Shown: positions 48,380-58,639 of the stretch, piece by piece
Layout of the letters: each line of letters starts with the position of its first letter
How positions within the stretch are numbered: the first letter of the stretch is position 1
Virus record (IMG/VR): IMGVR_UViG_3300042892_001369
Coordinates: 1-64,000 of that record
Direction: 5' to 3' (one strand)
Length of the DNA stretch: 64,000 nucleotides
Source: a virus
Made by a program: the position numbers and the translations under genes
The notes under the pieces: model-generated
Databases searched by the model: none
Seen by the model: only the letters and a program-made list of their open reading frames with translations
What the model was told of the DNA's origin: nothing

Positions 48380-51300
48380 TTAATCACCGCCCATCTTTTT
48401 CTTTCTACGCTCTCTTTTCTTTCTATACTTTTCTTGCCTTACTTGGTCTAAATAGTTATTATATTCATCATCAGATAATTTACTTATAGAGTCTTTTAGC
48501 GCGGTCTTTTTAGCTTCCCTTGTTTCCTTAGACTTTATTTTGCCTTCTTCTTTACGCTGAGCTTTTGCTTCCTCAATAATCTTTAAATCACCAGGAGTTT
48601 TTTCTATTCCAACTGTCCAAGGAGTAAACCCTAATGCAACAGCTGCTCTTTGCCATGCCGCATTTTGATTGTTTAATGCTTGAGAAACATTTTCAATTTT
48701 ATTTACCAAACGATCCATTGGTACATTTAATAATACCTCAGCCCCTTTACCAGTTACAGAATACATAGGGCCAAGATGAACTCTTCCGTCTTGCATTATT
48801 CCCCAACCTCTTTCTTCTATTAAATCTTTGTCAAATTCTGTTTGCTTTAACCCGGCATATAATTTTCTTAATTTAGATCCAATTGGAGGAGATATATTAG
48901 CAGCTTCAATCGCAACGCCCGCATAATCTTTTTGTTTTTTATTCTGTTGTTCCATGTATTTTACAGCCACATTTTTAAGAGTAGATACAATACCTCCATA
49001 GAACCCAGTACCCCTAAGGATTGAATCAAGTACTCCATTAGCTAAATCAACAGTCTTTTCTTCTCTATTCTTTTTTCTTTTTGCTTCTTCTTCATCTTCG
49101 TCAAACAATACTGAAAATAAACCTTGCTGTAATATTGAAAATGCCGTATTTTGAAGTATTAAATAATAACTGATTTTAGCAATATTAGTTTTAGCATCCC
49201 CCCTACCGTTTTTCAAATCCAAAAAAGCTTTTTTAACTAATCTTGATTGCTGCATTGCTGTATTCTGAAAAGTCAATAGTAATCTTCCAGCTCCACTTGC
49301 TTGTTGTTTAGATATATCCTTTGGATCACCAGATTGTTGTGTCTCATCTGAGATCTTAGAAAATTCTTCCCATGCTAATGCTTCAGCTTCAGCTTTAGAC
49401 ATACCTTCTGAAATATGAGTTTTAATTCTATTTCTATAATACGGAGCACCACCTGATGATATTGCAAAACTATCTGCTAATTGAGTTGGAGTATAACCTA
49501 TTTTCAATAGATATGAGATAACAGCTGCTGGTTTGTTTTTACTGCCAGCAGCCGCATTTGCAATTTCAGAAGCAACAACATCCTCGCGTAATCCGCCACG
49601 TCTTTCTTTCATTTTATCAGAGTTCCATATAGTAGAAAAATCACTCCAATATTGTTTCTGATTAGCAAAAGCTTTGGCGACCGCAACAGGGTTATTGTCT
49701 CTTAAATTTAAGAAGTTAGCCGTACTAAGTAATTGTAAAGCGGCGGATCTTGTGTTAAGGAACATAATAACTCCCGTTGATCCTGTGACCCAATTAGTCC
49801 ACATGCTTGTCTCTCTGTCTTTCCCGTAGCTACGGTTTTTACCATTAGTCATTCTATATATTGAGTCCTCTAATGCTTCTCTTACATCAGTTCCATATAC
49901 AGCCTGGATTTTATTCATATTAGGGCCGACTAATTTACCGGATTCCCATTTTCCGAAGATAGTCTCAACATTTTCAATAAACTCTCCTAAGAATTTTTTT
50001 CTTCCACCTGATTGAGTTATATTAAATAGATCAGAAACTATTGTATCAGTGTCCCAATGTTCAGATGGTTCAACCCAGCCCTTCTCTTGTCGACTCATTG
50101 CCTTTAATCCTTCTTTAAATGCCAGCAATTGGGGGTCGTTATTAACCATATCAACAAGTTTTCTATTGTCTCTTTTAGTTAATCCCGGTATTTCGATTCC
50201 CGCATCATTCCATAATGCAACCCGTATCGCTTGATCATAAGTAAAATCTTTATCAGGATTAAGGGTTTCTAATTTCTTTTTAACATCCGGGAATGCTTTT
50301 GTCAATGTTTTGTACGATTTTTTAATTGACTGTCTTGCCCCGTCCATTAAATTAACACCATTAATATATGGTTTTAATAAAGTCTCGTCAAAGAATTTTT
50401 GTTGTTCTTCACCTCGTCTACCTTTGCCCATAAATTTATATAGTAATAATTCAAAGTCTGCTGCAGATGGCGGAACATATAAATCAAATTTATTTTTACC
50501 AGCCCCGCGTCTTTTTGCAACAATATCAGAATATACTTTGTAACTTTCTACTCCTTTATTTTCCTCAATAATTTTATTAAACTCCTCAGACAATCCCTTG
50601 CTGCGTTTAATTTTAGCTTGTTGCACTTTTGATTTAACATCCAATACGCTAAGAGCTTCTTTAACTGCTTTAACATTTTGAATAGCATCATCTGAAAAAT
50701 AAAAATCATTATATCCCTCGGCTGCTTTACTAATAATCCAGTCAGCCTTAGCCTTAGCGGTGCTATTTCCTAATCCTACAATATTATCTAATTTAATATC
50801 TAATCCTTGTGCTTTTAAAAATTCTTGTATAGCAATATTTGAATCGGCTGGTCTAGCGGTCAAGACGTAAACATCTTTAGTTCCAAACTTACCAGCGAGT
50901 TTCATAGCTTTATCAAACATCGGCCCCCTTTGCCCCTCATTTACTTTTGAAAATTCAGAGAAATCGAATACTGCTCCTCTGTCTAAGTAATCTTGACCAG
51001 ATTTTGCAAATTCTTCTGCGTTTAGTTTTCCACGCTCCCCATCTGGCATTGTATATAATACATTTGATTTTGTTCTAGCTAATGTGTCGTCAAAGTCTAA
51101 TACACTTATGCCTTTGTTTTCTTTGCTACGCATAAGTGATCTTTCAATGGCGGTACTATTATTTATCTGTAGTCTTCTTTCTTTTGCTCCCTGGGCATTG
51201 TTCATAGCTGCATCTAATATTTCTTTAGATCCATATAAACTTTCTATGTTATGCATCCTATTGCGATAAGGTATTAAAGCTTCTAAAAATTCTGGAGCAA

Positions 51301-54300
51301 AATGCCTGTCTTTACCGGTGTATTTTAGATTAGAGTCTGTCAATGCCTGATCCGCCGATAACGGAATTAAATTCACCCTCATTTTATTAACAAACCCTTC
51401 TAATTCCGTTCTGGTCATATTAGGATCTTTCAAAAACCTTTTTAGCTCGGCTTTTAAATCATTTATGGTTGTATTGTGCTCTAATCTGCTTTCACTTGAT
51501 TTTAAACCATCAATCCAAAACCCTGCTTTTGACATTTTTCTAATTGCGCCAAGCATGTCCACCGCTAATAAGTCAATATGATTTTCTCCTTTTTCAACCA
51601 TACCTTTTTTCTTATAATACTCTATAGTATCAATAACATACTTTTGCTGTTTAGCCGCTTCTGCATCAATAGTTTTAATTACCTCTTTACCTTTATCCAC
51701 TGTATTGGCTTTTCTAAGCTCGGATTTTATTTCTGATATAGGTTTATTATGTGTAAAAACGTCACCATCTATAGTAATATAAGTTCTAAGCTTACCACTT
51801 ACGGTTTTTTCTTTAAGACCAAAAACACCTTCTCCGTAAAGTTCTCCCAAACGCTCTTCCCCGAATACTTTTCTTAGAGCTGGATCCAAAACATAAGTAA
51901 GATAATCTCTATTGGTTGTAAAGAAATTCCCTTCGCTAGTTTTAAAAGACTTTAATTCTGCTTTTAAGAATTCATTTACCGATGAGGCAATAGTTTTATT
52001 GTCAGCATTCTTTAATTTTGACAGAGTGCGTTCTAATGCTTCTGTAGAAGCTATTGACCCAGCTTTTTGTACTACCGACCCCAATTTTTTACCGCGAGCT
52101 TCTTCCATAGAACGCTCATAAGCCATATACTCTTGTATAATAGGATTAGAAGTAGCTTTTTCTTTATCTATTGTTGCAGTATTTGATATGTAATCTTTTA
52201 CAATTGATTGCTCGTTGAGCGCCAAATTATCATAAAATTTAAAGAATTCATCTTTAGCTTTTGAAATATCTGCTGTCTCATTTTTGTTTTTTGATCTCTT
52301 AACATTACCTCTCTCTATTTGTCTAATAATATCAACAGCCATTGCATCACCAATAGTAACACCCTGTCTTTCTTGATTAGTAACTAACGCTTCAAACAAT
52401 GGCCCCTCTTCTGCAAAGTCTTTTGCAATAATATCAAATGATATTTCCTCTGCTGTAGCTTTTGCTAACGATTCTTTTCGGCCACGAATAGGATTGCCTG
52501 TTGAGCCTAAAAATTGACCTAGATAATCAGCATCAGAAACTAAGTTAACTGCGTTAGGTAGCCTTCTAACAAGCTCTGCGCCAGATGTACGTCCCGCATT
52601 ATCCGTAGACACAGCTTCACGATCTATTTTTTGGTCAACCCACTCAGGGTAATTAACCCACTTACCGTTTATTCTTTTTTGTATTGCTTGTGGTATACCT
52701 CCAACGCCATTAGCCCCCATTAGCCATGTAGTAGTCATGTTCTCTAATGTTGCTTTTTTATTTTTTAATAGCCAACTTCTAAATTGATTATCTTTTTTTC
52801 CACCCATTGCGGTTTTTAAATCAATATCCGCTTGTTTACCCATTGCATCTTTGATTTCTGCAATTATTGGCGTAACCGTTCTATTAAGCGTAATTGGTGT
52901 GTCTAATCTAGACTTTGTAGTTCTAAGTGTAGTTAAAACTTTATTGGTAATTGATTGTACAACTGGTTCTTCGACAATTTTTTGATCCAACAAACTTTTA
53001 TACTTAGGAGCTTCAGCTTCTACTCTTTCAAAAGATTGCTCAGCTGTTTCAGTAGCCATTAACCCTTTCTGATCTTCAATATCTTTTGAAAATTCTTTAC
53101 CCAAAACCCTTCTTGATGCTGTAATTGCTCTAACAGGTAAATATTTATTAATATATGCGGCCAATGGAATTCCCATTGCAGGATCATATTTTTGAATTAA
53201 AGATAAAATTCCACCATCTCCGGTCTCTATTTCATCTGTTAATAATTCTTCTTCAAACCCCGGAGCGTCTTTTCTTTTATTAACGAGTGCTTTTGTAATT
53301 GGCTTGAATAAATTTATAATATCCATTGCAGCTTCAACTCCCTTAGCATTGTAAGCGGCCTGCACTCTATCGGAAGCAATCTTGCCTTTATTATCCGTAA
53401 TTACTTTCCTAGCCTCTTCTTCATAGCTTACATTTAATTTCTCCGGTTTAGCTTTTACTTCAGCAACCGGATTTTCCAAGGCATCTATTTTGTCCTCAAG
53501 AACTTTAAGTTTCTCTTTATAAACTTTATCGGTTACGCCTCCATAACTCCAAGTCTCAGTTAAATCTTCAATTTGATTTTCTAAGTCTTCTATTTTTTCT
53601 TTTGATCTAATAATATTTGTTCTAGAAATCTCAGTCGCTCCTTTTGTTCTTTCAGCAAAAGAAATAGCTTTTTCACTAGCTTCTCCTTTTTTACCAGACT
53701 CTGCTAATGATTTTAATATTCCTGTAATTTCTTCTACACTAGCTTCTTCCGGAATAGGCTCTCCGGTTTTTCCTGCCACTTTTTTTAATGTTTTATCAAA
53801 GAATGATTTAAAGCTATTAATGCTTTCTTTGTTATAACTTAATTCACCTGTTCTATTTGCCTCAGAAAAAGCAGCTAAGTATTCTTCATAATATTTATTT
53901 TTAAGAACCGGAACTTTTTCTATTTTCCCATTCTTATCTAATTTTTCTTCAAACGCGTATGGTTTTACGGCATCAGTTACTACCTTTAGCTCTTTGGAGG
54001 ATAACGTAGCTAGCCAATTATCTATAAAATCAACGCCTTCGTCAGTTAATGTACCATCATCATTTTTCATCCACTCTCCAAATACTAAATGGGTGGATTC
54101 ATGTCCTCCTGTTCCTGTCTTACTATATTCTTTTGCTAAAGATTTATTGATATGTAAATTACCATTTAAATCGTAAAATCCAAAACTGATTTCTCCTGAT
54201 TTCAGCTTATTACTTTCACCAAATGATACGGCTGTTTTTTCAAATCTTTCAGTAGCGTTTTCTCCTTCATAAACTATTACTTCTTTGCCTAATGCTTTTG

Positions 54301-57190
54301 CATTTTCTTCTGCTGATTTTATATCAAGATCTAGATCTTTTACTAATCTAGTGTCGCTTTCCCCAATAAGCTTTCTTGCCTCAGATTCTAGGGCCTCTGA
54401 CTTTTTAGTTAACTCTGTTAGTTTTGTTTCATAGACTACTTTTAATGCCGGGTTATCTTTAGCTAATGCTTCATTTGTTTTTATTTCCCCTTGAATCTTA
54501 GCTTGGTTAAACATATTTTCAAGCAAAGGTTTTCTTTCCGGTGTATTTCTAAATATTTTCATTTGATCAAGAGCAGTGCCAATTTTTTGGGCGGTTCCTT
54601 GATAGCTATTCATAATATCGTATATCGGAGAATTTTTCTTTAATCCTAGTTGGTTAGCAATTAATTCAATTGGATTGCTTGCCAAAAGCTCTAAAGAAGT
54701 GCTATCTAGATTTTCACCATATTTGATTCTATTTGCTGCTACCCATAAATCTGTAGCGTCATAATCAACAACACCCGCGGCTATATCGCCCTTTGCAATT
54801 TGAATGTCAACATTTCCTCTTAATACATTAGCTGCTTTTCTTATAGCCGCTTCTTCCGTAGCCATAGCTTCAAAATTATCTGAATCTTCGTATTTTTTTT
54901 CAAGTTTTTCAATAGCTTCTTTTTCAGCTTTGTCAATTTCAATATTTCTATTCTCAGCTTCTTTGCCTTTTGAAACTTTTAACTTACCATCTATACCTAA
55001 TATTTTACCCGCATTAGGGCTCTCAACATCAAACACCGGTAGTTTGTTTATATCAGATTTTAAATTTTCAAATGTTTGTCTAGGAGCAAATCCCCCTAAT
55101 AACACAAGTGACCCAAATGTGCCGGCTACATGCTGATAATCGGATAATTGAGCCCATTGTTGTGCTTGATCAATTTTGCCCTTTGCGACTAATTGATCCT
55201 TTATTAATGTAGCTCTTTCAGCTATATTCATTACAACAGTTCCCGACGTAGCACCAGTTAAAACATTTGCTGCTTGACTAGCTGTTTTTGATTTAGAACC
55301 AAACATAAGTATTGGTGACAAAAAAGGTATTTTATTTGCTACCATCTTTTTTATCAACTTACCAGCTAAAACATTACCAACGCCTAAACTTGCCGCAAAC
55401 GTAGCATCTACAGGTGGAGCTCCCGTTGTATTTGCTAAAACTTCATCAGCACCGGCCATTAAAGCAACTTCTCTAGCCCCTCCTACAAATAACGCAGTAG
55501 CATTTCTCATTGCTCTACTATTGCCAAATACTTTACTAGACCAAGCTGTAAATATATTGCCTGCTTGTGTTAATTGTGGCCCTGATAATTTTTTTGTTAG
55601 GAATAACGATCCTACAAGCGGAATTAAATGAGCTGTGCCTTTTAAAGACAAATCTCCTATATCTTCCTTTAATATTTTTTCTAATTGATTAGGATTTTCA
55701 TATTTAAACCCAGCACTAATTAATGATTCATTAAAAGCCTTTGCGGCCTCCTTTGTGTTTTGTAATCCAGTTGCCGAGTATATACCTGTATTTCCAAAAG
55801 CTTTATATGTTTCATCAATAAAATCAACAATTTTGTAATTTCTTTCTGCTGCAATTGGATCAGCATTTAATTCAATTGCTTTTGTTAAAGTTACATATTC
55901 TTGTAATTTTTGGTTAAAAGCTTTTGCAATTGGATTGTTTCCTGGTAATTCGTTTAAATTTGATGGAAGTTTTCCTGTTTCATAAACTTGCCCTAAGTTT
56001 TTTATATCTTGGAAATAGCCTTCATTATCTTCAGGGTCTTCAGATGTAATATCTTGAATATAAGATCCAATTTTTTCAATATTACTTTCACCTTCCCATA
56101 TTTTATCTTTAAGCTGTAGGGCTTTATTTGACAATGCTAAAAGCTGATAATACGAATCCTCCTGAGCAGCCTGCAAATCATCTATTCCTCTGGTTTCAGC
56201 AATAGCAGCTGCATTAGCATCTTGGTTTTCTTTCCAAGCCAACGCTTTTTTAGCAGTTAGCAATTCGCCGGTATTTTCGTCGTATAATTTAGTTTTTATA
56301 CCTAAAGCCTCTCTTCCCGCTTTTATTTCGCTCTCAAGTCTATTAATTTCAGAGGTATTTTTTTCAGTTTTTGCTCTTATTAATAAACTGGTTTTTCTAA
56401 CAAGCTCTCGTTCTCCATAGTCAAGGAATTCTCTGCCATTTGACGAAGCTTTATCTCTTGTATTAACTTTTTTGCTAAGATCTAATGCTCGTTCGGCTTC
56501 TCCATTTTCAATAACCCACGCTTGTTGCATTCTTGGCAAGTTATTAATTATAAACTGCCCGTCTTTTATATTAGTATATTCTTTGTCTTGTAGCTCGTTA
56601 TTTACTACCGGCGCAATTTGGCCTGTTATTCCATCAGCACTAGTAATTGTACTAATAGCTTGATATACCTCTGGCTTTTCAAGTTCACTTTCTGAAACCC
56701 AAATAAGATCGCCTAATTTATTTTTATATGTATTAGATTTATTTTCTACTTGTTGTTCATCAACTCTAACTTTTGAATCATTTAAGCTAGCTATAATACT
56801 AGCGTCTTCTAATCTTTTTTGCCCAGCTTTGATAGATTCTTTTTCTCTTTGCTCGTTTAAATATTCTGGGCTATATATAGAAAACTTTTCCTCTTGAGCA
56901 GGATATACTAATTCAACGTTGGCTTTTTCAATATCTACTGGGGATATTTTTTCTGTTTTTTTTGGCTTACGTCTATCTTTTTTAAAATCGTATGAAAAAT
57001 TATCAATTTGTTCGCTTTTTGACGGCTCACTCCAAGGATATTTTTTTGTAGAAACTTTTGTTTCTTCTGTTTTTTTCTTTAAACCTTTACTCTCTATAAT
57101 GGCACTAGCCGAGGTTTTTTGCTCGGCTGCCATTTTATTTATTTGATCTTCTGTATAGATTTGCCCAGAGGCATCAACGTATTCAAACAT
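48380..57190 (-). CDS. giant multidomain virion (polyvalent) protein
   Basis: 2936 aa, the largest gene. Segments seen: N-terminal YVDASGQIYTEDQINKMAAEQ; a hydrophobic tract near 510-610; an HESTHLVFGE zinc peptidase site at about 1030; a sigma-region-2-like stretch around 1260-1390 (LSLIQKYDPAMGIPLAAYIN, then VRAITASRRVLGKEF); a HAD hydrolase at about 2020-2185 (LDFDDTLARTKS, VYVLTARP, YFSDDAIQNVKAV); and a C-terminal part (2490-2740) rich in hydrophobic helices with EDETQQSG-type motifs, known from large polyvalent phage proteins. Likely packaged and ejected with the DNA. The last late gene, ending at the convergent terminator. Confidence 0.75.
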   Translation of the reverse strand: MFEYVDASGQIYTEDQINKMAAEQKTSASAIIESKGLKKKTEETKVSTKKYPWSEPSKSEQIDNFSYDFKKDRRKPKKTEKISPVDIEKANVELVYPAQEEKFSIYSPEYLNEQREKESIKAGQKRLEDASIIASLNDSKVRVDEQQVENKSNTYKNKLGDLIWVSESELEKPEVYQAISTITSADGITGQIAPVVNNELQDKEYTNIKDGQFIINNLPRMQQAWVIENGEAERALDLSKKVNTRDKASSNGREFLDYGERELVRKTSLLIRAKTEKNTSEINRLESEIKAGREALGIKTKLYDENTGELLTAKKALAWKENQDANAAAIAETRGIDDLQAAQEDSYYQLLALSNKALQLKDKIWEGESNIEKIGSYIQDITSEDPEDNEGYFQDIKNLGQVYETGKLPSNLNELPGNNPIAKAFNQKLQEYVTLTKAIELNADPIAAERNYKIVDFIDETYKAFGNTGIYSATGLQNTKEAAKAFNESLISAGFKYENPNQLEKILKEDIGDLSLKGTAHLIPLVGSLFLTKKLSGPQLTQAGNIFTAWSSKVFGNSRAMRNATALFVGGAREVALMAGADEVLANTTGAPPVDATFAASLGVGNVLAGKLIKKMVANKIPFLSPILMFGSKSKTASQAANVLTGATSGTVVMNIAERATLIKDQLVAKGKIDQAQQWAQLSDYQHVAGTFGSLVLLGGFAPRQTFENLKSDINKLPVFDVESPNAGKILGIDGKLKVSKGKEAENRNIEIDKAEKEAIEKLEKKYEDSDNFEAMATEEAAIRKAANVLRGNVDIQIAKGDIAAGVVDYDATDLWVAANRIKYGENLDSTSLELLASNPIELIANQLGLKKNSPIYDIMNSYQGTAQKIGTALDQMKIFRNTPERKPLLENMFNQAKIQGEIKTNEALAKDNPALKVVYETKLTELTKKSEALESEARKLIGESDTRLVKDLDLDIKSAEENAKALGKEVIVYEGENATERFEKTAVSFGESNKLKSGEISFGFYDLNGNLHINKSLAKEYSKTGTGGHESTHLVFGEWMKNDDGTLTDEGVDFIDNWLATLSSKELKVVTDAVKPYAFEEKLDKNGKIEKVPVLKNKYYEEYLAAFSEANRTGELSYNKESINSFKSFFDKTLKKVAGKTGEPIPEEASVEEITGILKSLAESGKKGEASEKAISFAERTKGATEISRTNIIRSKEKIEDLENQIEDLTETWSYGGVTDKVYKEKLKVLEDKIDALENPVAEVKAKPEKLNVSYEEEARKVITDNKGKIASDRVQAAYNAKGVEAAMDIINLFKPITKALVNKRKDAPGFEEELLTDEIETGDGGILSLIQKYDPAMGIPLAAYINKYLPVRAITASRRVLGKEFSKDIEDQKGLMATETAEQSFERVEAEAPKYKSLLDQKIVEEPVVQSITNKVLTTLRTTKSRLDTPITLNRTVTPIIAEIKDAMGKQADIDLKTAMGGKKDNQFRSWLLKNKKATLENMTTTWLMGANGVGGIPQAIQKRINGKWVNYPEWVDQKIDREAVSTDNAGRTSGAELVRRLPNAVNLVSDADYLGQFLGSTGNPIRGRKESLAKATAEEISFDIIAKDFAEEGPLFEALVTNQERQGVTIGDAMAVDIIRQIERGNVKRSKNKNETADISKAKDEFFKFYDNLALNEQSIVKDYISNTATIDKEKATSNPIIQEYMAYERSMEEARGKKLGSVVQKAGSIASTEALERTLSKLKNADNKTIASSVNEFLKAELKSFKTSEGNFFTTNRDYLTYVLDPALRKVFGEERLGELYGEGVFGLKEKTVSGKLRTYITIDGDVFTHNKPISEIKSELRKANTVDKGKEVIKTIDAEAAKQQKYVIDTIEYYKKKGMVEKGENHIDLLAVDMLGAIRKMSKAGFWIDGLKSSESRLEHNTTINDLKAELKRFLKDPNMTRTELEGFVNKMRVNLIPLSADQALTDSNLKYTGKDRHFAPEFLEALIPYRNRMHNIESLYGSKEILDAAMNNAQGAKERRLQINNSTAIERSLMRSKENKGISVLDFDDTLARTKSNVLYTMPDGERGKLNAEEFAKSGQDYLDRGAVFDFSEFSKVNEGQRGPMFDKAMKLAGKFGTKDVYVLTARPADSNIAIQEFLKAQGLDIKLDNIVGLGNSTAKAKADWIISKAAEGYNDFYFSDDAIQNVKAVKEALSVLDVKSKVQQAKIKRSKGLSEEFNKIIEENKGVESYKVYSDIVAKRRGAGKNKFDLYVPPSAADFELLLYKFMGKGRRGEEQQKFFDETLLKPYINGVNLMDGARQSIKKSYKTLTKAFPDVKKKLETLNPDKDFTYDQAIRVALWNDAGIEIPGLTKRDNRKLVDMVNNDPQLLAFKEGLKAMSRQEKGWVEPSEHWDTDTIVSDLFNITQSGGRKKFLGEFIENVETIFGKWESGKLVGPNMNKIQAVYGTDVREALEDSIYRMTNGKNRSYGKDRETSMWTNWVTGSTGVIMFLNTRSAALQLLSTANFLNLRDNNPVAVAKAFANQKQYWSDFSTIWNSDKMKERRGGLREDVVASEIANAAAGSKNKPAAVISYLLKIGYTPTQLADSFAISSGGAPYYRNRIKTHISEGMSKAEAEALAWEEFSKISDETQQSGDPKDISKQQASGAGRLLLTFQNTAMQQSRLVKKAFLDLKNGRGDAKTNIAKISYYLILQNTAFSILQQGLFSVLFDEDEEEAKRKKNREEKTVDLANGVLDSILRGTGFYGGIVSTLKNVAVKYMEQQNKKQKDYAGVAIEAANISPPIGSKLRKLYAGLKQTEFDKDLIEERGWGIMQDGRVHLGPMYSVTGKGAEVLLNVPMDRLVNKIENVSQALNNQNAAWQRAAVALGFTPWTVGIEKTPGDLKIIEEAKAQRKEEGKIKSKETREAKKTALKDSISKLSDDEYNNYLDQVRQEKYRKKRERRKKKMGGD

Positions 57191-57202
57191 AAGTATTTAT
57201 TT

Positions 57203-58636
57203 TTATTTAGCAGGTATTGATCCAGTTCTTACATAAGCTTCGGCTGCTTCAGCATTTGGAATATTTTCACCAGCAAGAGCACCTCCAATTACATTCCACT
57301 TTTTGCCATCGAATACTGCTTTACGGTCTTTAAATCGTATCTCTGTTTTGTTGCCTGCATTTGCTTTCTTTATACCTTGTTTTAATGCCTTTTCTTCCTC
57401 TGCAGCTTTTTCATCAGATGCAGATGTTTTTGTTGTCTTACCTTCTTTTTTCTTTGGTACTTTTAAAATAAGTGTGGATGGATCTTCCTTTTGAATAATT
57501 TGTTGGCTTGGGACTTTTGCTTCAACCCAATATTTTATATATTCTTCTTCAGCTTTGTCTCTTTCCTTTTCCGTCAAAACCCGATTATCAGGCATTAGTT
57601 CTTTAGTTTCTTCTGTAGATCTTTCCCAAAATGGCACAATTATATTGTTATAATATGACGCTAAAGTAGAGTCATCAAACGCCGCTAACTGTCCAAATAG
57701 CTGTTCCTTTACCTCAGGTAGTATTGCTCCTTTATTAACTTTTGCTACTAGTTTGTATTGCCCCGGCAAATCGCCATAAGGCTCTCTTTCATATTCAATT
57801 TTGCCAGTTTTTGGATCTTTTACCAAATAATCAATATTTATATTTGCCGTAGCTATCGTGCCTTTAGATGGGTCCTTTGGATCAACAAGTTTGTTTTCAA
57901 AAACATTAGAAACTTGTTTTTTTACAGCCTCAGTATTTGCCGTTGTATCAGGCAATATTTTAACCCCTATTATATTTTGAGCATTCATTTTCTTTAGCTC
58001 ATCTGCATAGAATCTGTATACCTCTTTTCCTTCTCCATCTTTTGTTATATAGGCTAACTTTTTAGTTTTAACATCCTCATAAACCGCCTCAACAGAACCA
58101 TCTATTTTTCCACTAAAAATGCGTAACCCCCTATTCAGAGCAGGATCTAACTCCTTTGCTAAGCCGCCCTCTACTCCAACGCCTTTCAACGCAGCCTCTT
58201 CAAGATCGGTAACCATTTCTCCAGCTATAACTAATCCTGCTGAAAAATCATTATCAACGGTTGAATTAATCTCAGACAATTCCATTTGAGCTTCATTCCT
58301 TTCCGCTCCTGTTATCTTATTTTGTAAGATACTTATATTTAGTTCTTTAGCTCTCTCAATTAAGGGATTAAATGTATTGGCTAAATTTATTTTTGGATTT
58401 ACACCTTTTAATTTGTTAACCCCATTCATTAACCTAATTTGACCCTTTTCAACTTCCTTTTCAACTTCTTGGTTCTTTTTGCCATTTTCTTCTAGCTCTT
58501 TACGTTTTTGTTCCTGCACACTCATGTATGTTTGTCCAAATTTTGCAACAGACCCGGCTAAAGATTCTTGTAAATTTCTAAGGTGCTGACCGCTTTGTGT
58601 GTCAACTAGTATTTGTGGATTACTGTATGCTCCCAT
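57203..58636 (-). CDS. internal virion coiled-coil protein
   Basis: 477 aa. Long coiled coil (residues about 30-130, SVQEQKRKELEENGKK and NEAQMELSEINSTV), a beta/alpha middle and a low-complexity, Lys/Glu-rich C-terminus. Located between the S74-type protein and the giant protein. Most likely an ejected internal virion or tail-core protein; inference from position. Confidence 0.6.
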   Translation of the reverse strand: MGAYSNPQILVDTQSGQHLRNLQESLAGSVAKFGQTYMSVQEQKRKELEENGKKNQEVEKEVEKGQIRLMNGVNKLKGVNPKINLANTFNPLIERAKELNISILQNKITGAERNEAQMELSEINSTVDNDFSAGLVIAGEMVTDLEEAALKGVGVEGGLAKELDPALNRGLRIFSGKIDGSVEAVYEDVKTKKLAYITKDGEGKEVYRFYADELKKMNAQNIIGVKILPDTTANTEAVKKQVSNVFENKLVDPKDPSKGTIATANINIDYLVKDPKTGKIEYEREPYGDLPGQYKLVAKVNKGAILPEVKEQLFGQLAAFDDSTLASYYNNIIVPFWERSTEETKELMPDNRVLTEKERDKAEEEYIKYWVEAKVPSQQIIQKEDPSTLILKVPKKKEGKTTKTSASDEKAAEEEKALKQGIKKANAGNKTEIRFKDRKAVFDGKKWNVIGGALAGENIPNAEAAEAYVRTGSIPAK

Positions 58637-58639
58637 ATA

